A DNA stretch of 64,000 nt from Ricinus communis (lineage: Eukaryota; Streptophyta; Magnoliopsida; Malpighiales; Euphorbiaceae), in NCBI RefSeq assembly GCF_019578655.1, contig NC_063264.1, forward strand, positions 15,178,429 through 15,242,428, written 5' to 3'. Position 1 is the first letter of the stretch, and each line of letters opens with the position of its first letter. Below are positions 55,740-64,000 of the stretch, one piece after another. The notes beneath the pieces were generated by a model that saw only the letters and a program-made list of their open reading frames with translations, was not told the origin of the DNA and did no database searches. A program made the translations under genes and the position numbers.

Positions 55740-56958
55740 TAAGAGAAGCTGATTCTAGTGTATGTCTGTCTTTAATTTTATTATTTAACGGGTGGTTCTT
55801 ACATTACTATATTTTCACACATTGTCCATAGGGCCGATTCGCACTGCCCACAGCCGATCGGTTCTATAGGCTAGGGCATGCAATATTTCAATTTTTTCGT
55901 AATTTTTATATATTTTAGATAAATAACATGTATATCTAGTGTATAAGTCACATGAAACAAAGTTTAAAGCTAGAAAAATACCTCTTTGATGGCTGAAAAC
56001 TCCTAGTGGGTGTTCAATTTCGCCAAAAGGGGGAATTTTCTCTCCCTTCACAAGCCCAAAGTTGTTTTGGCGAGAAATTGGAGGAGAAAACTCTCAATTT
56101 GGTGTGACTGGGGGTGTGTCCAACAAATCTAAAGGAAGAGCCTGCCATTTCAGGATTGTTTTTGTCGAATTTGGTTAAGAAATCAGAGAAATCAAAGAGT
56201 GAAAAAGAATTTGAGAGAAAAGTGAAGAAGTAATATATAAAGTGAATAATATAAAGATAAATACATGTCCTGAAGAGGTAAAAAATGCCGTTTAGGTCCC
56301 CGACCTATCAAAATCACATTTTAGTCCAAAAATCGATCAAAGTCTCCAAAACACACATAGAAGGCTAGTTGGCATCCTGAAGAGAAGAGGAATTTTTTAG
56401 AAATTATAAATTTGGTCCCTAACCCATCAAAATTACACCATAGTCTCTGATCGGGCTAAGTACTACTATAGCTTCCAAAAGACATCAATACAAATCAAAT
56501 CGCAGCCTGAGCCGGGAAATTCTAACTAAAAGTATCCAAAATTGAAAAATTACTGAATTGACCTGAAGTGGTAAATGGTCTCCTGAAATGGAAAATAGTC
56601 AAAGGAAAGTCTCTGCAATCATGAAATCAACGGGCGTGGTTCCTATGTCAATAGACGTGGTTCCAAAATCAACAGACATGGTTCTAAAATCAACAGACGT
56701 GGCTCCGAAATCAACGGATGTGGCTCCAAAATCAACAGACGCAGTCTCGAAATCAATGGATGCGGTTCCCAAATAACAGGCGAAGTCCTAAAAAATTCAA
56801 GCAAGCATGGTCTCCATATCAAATTAATAATCAAAGTTTGAGCTTATGAGATGTAGATTTTACAGCTCACAAAGATATCCGTATCCTTCATATTATGATT
56901 CATCTCAATTTATTTAAATGCATTGCATGCTTATAAATTTCAACAAACTAAGAGTAGC
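55740..56958 (+). other. Non-coding internal region of the LARD-like element
   Basis: There is no gag or pol. Twice-repeated phrases of the type 'ggtccc..aaccatcaaaatta' occur near 56295 and 56420, and a 21-bp minisatellite at 56615-56776. The sequence before the 3' LTR has no strong polypurine tract. Confidence 0.65.
56615..56776 (+). repeat. 21-bp minisatellite with open frame
   Basis: About seven units of the type gtggttccaaaatcaacagac follow each other. The plus frame 56588-56776 stays open and would give a repeating VPKSTDV-type heptapeptide. A minus frame is open as well, so coding is not proven. Confidence 0.8.
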
Positions 56959-58703
56959 TGTCAACATCCATTCTCCATATCTAGATATCGAGGGAATTAT
57001 GAAAAATTCCATGATGAAAGTTACTGCCTTCTTAGGTCTCAAGAGACAAAGGACTGGCAAATTTGACCAAAATCACCTTTTTGAAATCAATTTGGAGTTA
57101 ATTATCAAGAAAATAAAGTTTGAGGGTGAAAATGATGAATTTCGCAAGTTCAGGGACTAAATTGAAAACTATCACAAACTTCCCATATTTAGAGCCAATC
57201 AGCTTTGCATAGAGCCAATCGAATCTGTGTAGAGCTGACCAACTCTATGTTGTGTCGATTTGGTTTTTCTTGGTTCGACTTTTTTTGACACTTTTAGGTC
57301 TAGATACAGATTCTAGAAGGTCTTTGACAATAATTGATAAATTTTAATAAATAAAGACTTGAGTTATTGAATATTGGTAAATGATTATCGATCCTTTAAA
57401 AAATGATTTTAAAATAAAATTGAAGTCTATTTGCTCCTTTAAGGTTTTCTTAAAAATCTATCTCTATAAATGAAAAGTGATGACCTAAAAAAATTAACAA
57501 TATCAATTATAATACAGTGATCTAAAAATCTGATAATATGTCTACTTTTGGATTTTGAATCTGATTAGTCACATGATTAGGATTATATGATTAGATTTGT
57601 ATTCTCTTTAAAGTTCTGTAATGAGATTAGTTTATTAGGGTTATATGATTGATCTGCCATGTTTATTCACTGTATGTTTAGCCTTTTAGGATTTGCATAA
57701 CTTTTAGGGTTTCTGATTTAATATGATATTATTTATATTTTTTATTTTATTTTATCTTTTCTTTCATGTTCTAATTAATTTTTCTATCTTATGTGCATAT
57801 GAAATTATTTTTGGAACGTGAGAATTGCAAAGAAATTGAAGAAACCAGCCTGAAGAAACCCTATAGCCGGTAGGCTAAGCTCCCATCAGCCTTGATTTTT
57901 AAATTTTTGCAATTTTATGTATTGTAATTTGGTTTTAGGATTTTTATTTATAGTTTTTAGTTATAGGCCGAGTTGTATTAACTAGATTTTTTTTTTGCAC
58001 TTTATGTTTGTTGATTTCTTGATTTAATATATGTCAAATAACTGTAACATGACTGCTTAATTAAAATGGGATACATAGACTTTAAGATAAAATTGGACCC
58101 AACATGAAAACTATATAGTCCATTAGATTAATCAATATTAATTGGGTTTAAGTTCTAAATCCAAATTAGACTTAGTGGGCTTCACCGTGTTTTAATTAGG
58201 ATTAGGCCATATTAGAATTAGGTTCATAAAATTGGGCCTTATCATAATAACTAGTCCATCTAGAATTAAAGGCTTGATAAAATATAACTTATAATTGGGC
58301 TAGACTAGAAAAAACTTATACATAACTAACTAGCAAGCTAGATTAATAACCTTAATATGGGCTGGGCTTAATAAAAATGGGCTAGCCTTAGGTGAACTAT
58401 ATGTGTTATTTGGTATGCCTATATAAGAACTGCTATGTTTATAGGGAATGATTTGTTAAACAATAAAATTAAAGGCTAAGATACACAAATAAGGAAGTTA
58501 ACTTCCGAATCTATCTCTGGATTTGTAGTGTAAGCTTCCATATAGAATCTGAGAAACGTCACTTATTAGTAAAAGTGTCCTGGTGAATTACTCGAGTGGC
58601 GACTCCCATCTCCGCGTTAGCATGTTTCTGATTAAGTTGAAAAGGCTTGCAGTGTCGTAGTCGCTAAAGACACTTGGGTGCGCTCCTGAAACCGTCGCTC
58701 ATA
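56959..58703 (+). repeat. 3' LTR of the LARD-like element (LTR copy D)
   Basis: It starts TGTCAACATCC and ends CGCTCATA (usual CGCCCACA). A TATA box tataaat lies at 57475-57481. It is colinear with copy C except for the missing block near 57530. Confidence 0.82.
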
Positions 58704-58708
58704 AATAG

Positions 58709-59189
58709 TACCCTTTCAATCTTTTGTTTCCCTTTTCAAATACCTAATAGCACCATCATTTTGTCTTGCATTAGGAACTATGAGTGTAAAAACATGATCT
58801 ATCCCCGAATTTAGCAAGTAATCCTCAACCATCCTACCAATTGTTTCCCCTTTGTGATTTGGAGTCAAACAAAAGTTTAAAATATTTTTATGCTAGTTCC
58901 ACTCATTATCAATCCAATGGGTAGTCAAACACATACAGTTAAGATTTTGAATTGATGACCGAGTGTCAATGGTAAGACAAACACGTTGAGATTGTAGAAT
59001 GTGTTTCAATTTTAATCTCTCTTCTTCATAAATCTTTAAACAATCTCTAGCAACAGTTATAGGAGATGGAATCTTAAATCTAGGTTCTAAGGCATGAGAA
59101 TAGCTTCTAAACCCCTCACCTTCAACAATTCTAAAAGGCAACTCATCAATTATAATCATTTTAGCAAGTTCCCTTCTAAGTTCTTCCAT
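58709..59189 (-). pseudogene. hAT transposase, N-terminal catalytic part
   Basis: It opens MEELRRELAKMI at 59189 and runs through FKIPSPITVARDCLKIYEEE to the RNase H-like fold start with LTIDTRSSIQ. It continues past a changed codon near 58890 to HKGETIGRMVEDYLLN and YLKRETKD. A TGA likely replaces Trp before KGTI at the insertion site. The catalytic-core Asp is in LTIDT. Confidence 0.88.
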
Positions 59190-59219
59190 ATCAAAGGTCT
59201 TTAATTTAGGCTAGTAGCA

Positions 59220-59480
59220 CCAACTACTTCATGTGACTCAGAATGTGCTCCCTTTTGCTTTTTATTTACCTTACAAAAATATTGATTATTTAAATGAGCC
59301 CACAAATTACTAGCCCTATAATTTTTGGAGCCACAAGCATAAGTTTTTCCACAATTTACACATGCTGCCCTAGTTTTATCACCATAATCTACAATCTTAA
59401 AATGGTCCCAAATAGTTGAAAATCTTCCAAAAGCTTCTTTAGCTCCAATTCTAGAGTAGATTTACTGTTCATCTCTTCCT
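59220..59480 (-). pseudogene. BED zinc finger of the hAT transposase
   Basis: The residues run IWDHFKIVDY, ACVNCGKTYACGSKNYRASN and LWAHLNNQYFCK, giving the Cys-Cys-His-Cys pattern and the aromatic pair of a BED finger, which binds the element ends. A candidate ATG at about 59474 is out of frame with it. Confidence 0.8.
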
Positions 59481-59489
59481 CCATCTAGA

Positions 59490-61919
59490 AAAAAAAATAA
59501 AAGAAAGTATAATTAATTTGGATTTTGGATAAAGGACACAAATAAAAATTACAATACTTTCATTTTGAAAAGGACACTAGTACTAATTCTACAAGTGATG
59601 GAAATAAAGAATAATAAACAAATTATTTTTTTAACCTTAAGAATAAATAATTTAGCAGCAAAGAACACAAATTATAACCAAGTTTATAGATAATGTGCAA
59701 TTTGCAATGCGATAAACTTTTCTGAGGAAAACTGTAATAGAAACCTTCCATCTACAATAGTAAATAGCAGAAAATGATGGGGTTAAATCAAGCACAAAAT
59801 AGAAGAAGAAAAAAAAGTCAATGTTGAAAGAAAGAGTTATTATCTTTTATATTAATTGACTTGACATTACGAGATGAGATGAAAGAAATGCATTGCACAT
59901 GATTTGTCTATCTATTTACAAAACCAAAAGTAAGCTTCAATGCCACAATAACTAAAACTAGACTTTCTCTTTTATATTATTGATTTTTCATTGGATCTTT
60001 GATAGACTTTGCATCCACTGTTCCACTTCAAACAATCCCAATACCACCATTTAACTAATTTTTGGAAATATCATCTCGGATGATGCTCCAAAACCATAAA
60101 TAAAGAAATCAAGTAGTCATGAAGAAATTAAATAGAGAAATCAAATAGTCATGATATACAACTTGACCTTTCAAATATTGCTAAATTTCTCAATTAAATG
60201 ATACTATATATATATATTAAGCCGCCGAATCAAACAGGTATTCCCGACAAACATTTATTAACCTAAAACTATAATGATTGATTTCTTTAAATTATTTACA
60301 TGAAATCATATAATACACATTGTTCACAAAATGATTAATTTTTAAGTTCTGCATGCACTATTAATGATTGCTGTAGGCAAAATCTAACTAACCAACTAAA
60401 ATACGGATGTACCATAAATTAAACCTCACTAACATTCAAGTTCCAATTATACTACATTCAAAACTCAGAGGTGCTCCTATACACTAATACATTGAGTTGT
60501 TGGTTAGTCCCATATTTCCCATGTTATAGAAACCAATGGGTTTGGAATCAAAGAGAGGTCTTGTATCTTTTAGGGAAGAACATTATAGAAAATGACACGA
60601 AAAGAACATTTCTCCAAGCAGCCATACACAATTTTCAACTGTAGAAAATTTGAACCAATTAGCGCAAAGACACTGGCATGTATATCCTAATCCTCGAATT
60701 ACACGAGTGTTCCAGTTTGGTTAATGTAAAGTGGGAAAGAGAAACAAGAGCAGCATCAAGCAGTCAAATGAAGAGTAAAACAAAGCAATAAACGTGCCAG
60801 ACTCAATTGTCTAATGATACTAAAATAATATAAGATATATCTTCAAATTATTGTACGAAAACCCAAGCTATTTTAGAAAATCATGGGGATAAAAGCTTAA
60901 ATTTGAGTAGATATGTGTGTATCCTGAAAAACTTTAGCACTATATAATATATGGAAGCTGAAAATTAAATATATTTTGCATCCATCTCTATGGTTGATTG
61001 TCAATTTGTCTTGCTTGTTAATTAGGCTGCAGCTTCACATGTGAAATTGCTATAATTATCTTATCACCCACTCCCCCGTGTGATTAGCTGACCTGTTCAT
61101 GGTTGTTCCTATCTATTTAATTTATATATATATCAACTTGACTAACTCATTGGCATTTTCTATTTTTTTTAAATATATTTAACCATATTTTTGAAGGAAG
61201 GAGCTTCTAGTGTTTGTTGCTAGTATTTTATTTTTAATCATACATGTCTATATGAACTGCTTAACTGCAATTTCAAAAAAATCTATATTAAACTAAATCA
61301 TAATCCCAAAATCTCCATGAACAAAATTTGTAATTCTTACAGTGCTTCTGATTTATGTCTAATTAGCCTACTCTTAGTGCAGTTACATAAAGTTGGAACT
61401 TACCTATAACATAAACAAAAACTCTAGTGAAAATAGCTTGAAAGATGTGGTCAGTTTCCTGTTACACAACAGCAAATGCCAATAACCCTGCTAGAAGCAT
61501 CCTTAGACCTCCATTAAGTTCTTTGCACAAGGTTGCGAGCAGGAGCAGCGAGGTTGGAGACTGCGAGTAGGAGTAGCGAGGTTGAAAAGATGATTACAGT
61601 TTCAGGTAGTAACTATCTAACTTGAAGAAGAAGAGAAAAGATGACTACTGTGAGGGAGGTGAGGATCAATGAAGGTGAGGGAGGTGAAGGGGTGAGGGGC
61701 AAGTTTTAGGATTTCAAATTCATAAACCCTAATTTAGGTTATGAGGTTTTGGTTTAAGATCTCAAACTAACTAATAATTCAATAAATAAGGCTTTGACCC
61801 ATTAAAATTTGAATTTAAATTCAACCCACCAACCCAACTAAATAATTTAAAATATCTCATTTTATGTTTGGGTTTGGGTTGGGCTGGGTTGGTTAATTAA
61901 ATTTGATTGGATGTTAGTT
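59490..61919. other. hAT 5' region upstream of the BED finger
   Basis: AT-rich non-coding sequence, probably intron and leader of the transposase gene on the minus strand. The part 61530-61700 is rich in gaggtgagg words. No further coding motif is seen. Confidence 0.55.
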
Positions 61920-61931
61920 TGAACAGCCCTA
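61920..61931 (-). repeat. Right terminal inverted repeat of the hAT
   Basis: tgaacagccct plus a, that is TAGGGCTGTTCA on the minus strand, followed by the duplicate gttttaag (61932-61939). Confidence 0.82.
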
Positions 61932-62540
61932 GTTTTAAGAATGGGTCTCTTAATATTGAACCGAAGTTCATTGGTACTTTTACAATGATTGAGTTGAGTA
62001 AATAAATAATTGAAAAGGAAACAAAAGAAGTCAAAATCTTAAAAAAATAATGTAATTTTGTTGTCTTATATATAGAGCTTGGCTGTGATAATGATTTTGG
62101 GATGTTCTAAATATTAATAGGCTTAAATATTAAGTAGCATTATACATTTGATGTTTAATAAATAATTTACTTTTGAAATAAAAGATTTTAAGTTCAAGTA
62201 ATTTTTTCTTACTACACATTATTACTTTACTATTAACTTTTTATATGAACTTGTTTTGCTTTCATAATCTTGGATTTAAGTTACATTCTTCATCTTAAAT
62301 AAATAAAACAAGATATACATTGCAATTATGCAATCATTGAAATTAATATGAGATAAATTGCATGAATCTTTCTTTCGATTTACTGTAAAATAATTTATTA
62401 GTATCCAATACAATATACACTCAACTTGTTGTCAAATAAACAAATTATCAAATTATGTTCCATTTTTATTAATATTTTGATTTATATACTAAATTTTAAT
62501 TATAATAATTAGTTTAATTGTTTATTATTAGATTATTAAA
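61932..62540. repeat. AT-rich duplication, copy 2, right part
   Basis: It resumes the duplicated sequence directly after the hAT, starting with the target duplicate gttttaag. It follows copy 1 from 45920 to about 47000, including ttgcaattatgcaa and cttgttgtcaaataaacaaa near 62320-62440. Confidence 0.75.
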
Positions 62541-62899
62541 AAGAATTTTCCTCCTTTACCATAAAAATACCTCCGCATGGTTAATTTAATAGTAAACTAA
62601 TATAAATGATGTTTCAACCCTATGATATAATTACTATCTTTTTAACCTAATGGGCTATAAATTAAAAGCCAAAGTTCAATTAAAAGCCCTAAGTCAACAT
62701 GTGCCTTTTTTAATTATTAATCACATAAGCAGACATTTGTCCATCAAATTAAGATCACAAAACATGAAGCAAAAAAAAAAAAAAGCAAAAGTAAAAGACA
62801 TTAATAAAACTAAGCTATTATAACCCTCATACAACTAATTAACTCGAAAATAAATGAAAATATGCGAAAACGGGCAAAATTCCTTGGGAATAAGTAAAA

Positions 62900-63405
62900 C
62901 AAGCGACTAACGGACGAACAACCATTAGCTGTGTCACATAGCAAATCTTTACATACATCCGATCAATTGTTTATAGAGCAGATCGACTTTAGGACTTTTC
63001 ATAGGCCAGTTTCAACACTTCAATGCTCCAAACTCTCATGCGTCCGAGATCCATGCACAAAAAATATATGAAAAATGATTAATACATGTGCAAAACACAA
63101 TAAAGCACACCATTGAACTTATTTTTAAAGCAAGAAAACACAAATTAACTAAAAAAAATTTACAGTAAATAAAATTTCCTAAGCATGATAGTTTCCTAAA
63201 CGCATGAACACTAAGCTAATCATGTGAAATCAATAAAATATAGATCTAATCATACAAACATATGTGAATTATCATCAAAGAAAACTAACATTATGATCTA
63301 TTCAATATGATTGTCAGATTCGAAACTCAAGAACACAAAAATTATCAAATTCAAAATATAAAAAGAAGAGAAATATAATGAGAAGAACATAAACTTAATG
63401 AAATG
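62900..63405 (-). repeat. Partial LTR of the Tat family (LTR copy E)
   Basis: On the minus strand, ATTTCACATGATTAG, GTGCATGGATCTCGGACG, ATTGAAGTGTTGAAACTGGC and AAAGTCGATC follow in the same order as 54540-54860 of copy C. Both ends are missing. The sequence before it (62541-62900) is AT-rich and unassigned. Confidence 0.6.
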
Positions 63406-63410
63406 ATCAA

Positions 63411-64000
63411 TTGATAGATCATAAAGTTATACTTATTGTGTTTCATTCCCTTATATTTTGATTGGATATTGTGCTTAATTGTGAAAATTGTGTTTGTTCT
63501 GATCTAGGTGGTGAAATATTAAGGATTGAGTGGAATTCAGCCTAAAGACATGTTTTAAAGCATAACTTGTCAAAAACCAAATTTTTTGGAGGAAGAGTGA
63601 AAATTTATGCAGAAGGTCATTTTCAATAGGGCATTGACCACGCCCTACAATCTGTGAGCTGCTAGAATCTGTTGAAGAGAATTTTGAATTTTTAGTTAAA
63701 TTCGTGGTGGACCCACTTTTATGTTATTTTCTTTATTTTGGAAGTGTTGGATAAGGAAAACTGACTCCTATATTATTTAGGATTTTAATTTGTTTAGATT
63801 ACCCTTTATCTTATCCTTCCTTATAGGATTAAGATCATATAGGAAGTTTATTTCTTTTTAGATAAGGATTATCTTATTAGAATTTAGATTTGACTTCCTA
63901 CATATGGAGGCTAGTTCTACAAAGTAAAGGACGGCTGAGAGAGCTTTGATTTATTTATTATTTTTCTTCTTCTATTCCCAATAACTCTTATGAATTTTTA
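63411..64000 (+). repeat. Start of an LTR-like repeat running out of the window
   Basis: From tgatagatcataaagttata on, the sequence has the look of a Gypsy LTR: a TG start and then a leader-like part with 'gggcattgaccacgccctac' (63638-63657) and 'aggacggctgagagagcttt'. It cannot be confirmed because the other end lies outside. Confidence 0.35.

Larger units (their letters stand above)
53511..58703 (+). mobile_element. Non-autonomous large-LTR element (LARD-like) inside the hAT
   Basis: LTRs at 53511-55720 and 56959-58703 flank a 1,238-bp internal region without gag or pol. Duplicates gatag (53506-53510) and aatag (58704-58708) flank the element. The LTR family is that of the Tat element at 6567, whose proteins could have mobilised it. 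The 3' LTR lacks about 430 bases present in the 5' LTR (54060-54490). Confidence 0.85.
48680..59480 (-). pseudogene. hAT transposase (BED-finger type), split by two insertions
   Basis: Minus-strand pieces in order: BED zinc finger (59480-59220), N-terminal and catalytic part (59189-58709), middle part (53510-52825) and C-terminal dimerisation part (49205-48680). Key phrases are IWDHFKIVDY with CVNCGKTY, LAKMIIIDELPFRIVEGEGF, CLTIDTRSSIQNLNCMCLTT, FLHVSCCAHILNLVVKEG, CLDIETKWNSTYKML, DPCYKFAYVRYC and PVASKSTFSTG. This is the order of Ac/RICESLEEPER-type transposases. A one-base deletion near 59195, stops and a substituted catalytic neighbourhood make it inactive. The frame is kept across both insertion sites. 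Confidence 0.9.
47560..61931 (-). mobile_element. hAT DNA transposon with two nested retrotransposons
   Basis: The ends are imperfect inverted repeats: tagggttattca at 47560-47571 and tagggctgttca on the minus strand at 61931-61920 (10 of 12 equal). Eight-base flanking duplicates gttctaag / gttttaag differ at one position. The transposase lies on the minus strand from about 59480 to 48680. Without the inserts at 49211-52819 and 53511-58703 the element is about 5.5 kb, normal for an autonomous hAT. Subterminal regions contain repeated gggttgg/ccaaccc words (61860-61905 and 47572-47620). The paralogous empty site at 45920 supports the boundaries. Confidence 0.88.

Overview
This window is plant nuclear DNA, most likely from a dicot. 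It is AT-rich, every coding relic in it belongs to a transposable-element family of flowering plants, and two element types carry primer-binding sites for the plant initiator tRNA-Met. I see no host gene and no tRNA or rRNA gene. It reads as a heterochromatic nest of elements inserted into elements, with long AT-rich gaps between them. The species cannot be told from the sequence alone.

Positions 1-24840 are a nest. A Copia-type LTR end (1-772) is followed by a minus-strand Tat-lineage Gypsy pol remnant (about 880-4150), a Copia-type 5' LTR with its primer site (ending 5255-5270), and a broken tandem of Cassandra-type miniature elements whose LTRs carry a 5S-rRNA-like segment (5275-6500). A plus-strand Tat-lineage Gypsy element follows (LTR 6567-8137, internal region 8138-17935). 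An Athila-like piece with a complete 3' LTR (8911-12576) sits inside its gag between 5-bp repeats. A Copia 3' end (about 17936-19839) cuts off its integrase. Further non-coding LTR-like material fills 20130-24631, with a second, 3'-truncated copy of the Athila LTR at 22626-23466.

Positions 24843-37615 are AT-rich and gene-poor. The main feature is a solo LTR of nearly 3 kb (29782-32734) with a perfect 5-bp target duplication and a CpG-dense core. A MITE-like inverted repeat and short tandem repeats lie nearby.

Positions 37616-45170 hold a LINE ORF1-like (DUF4283) gene on the minus strand. It is interrupted by a nearly intact chromovirus (39019-44976) and cut off by a partial Tat LTR. The chromovirus has two closely matching LTRs, a tRNA-Met primer site and one 1,527-codon gag-pol frame with eight stops and no frameshift. 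Its U3 contains a strict 10-bp array of TTCTAGAA-type units, forming perfect heat-shock elements just upstream of a TATA box.

Positions 45480-62540 contain a tandem duplication whose second copy took a hAT DNA transposon (47560-61931) with imperfect terminal inverted repeats and an 8-bp target duplication. The first copy preserves the empty site. The minus-strand hAT transposase is split by two later retrotransposons: a Gypsy element (49211-52819) whose pol frame ends inside its own LTR, and a non-autonomous large-LTR element (53511-58703) using the same LTR family as the Tat element at 6567. Each is flanked by a near-perfect 5-bp duplication, and the transposase frame is continuous across each site once the insert is discounted. 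The last 1.4 kb holds another Tat LTR fragment and the start of a further LTR. Relative order on this side: duplication, then hAT, then the two retrotransposons.
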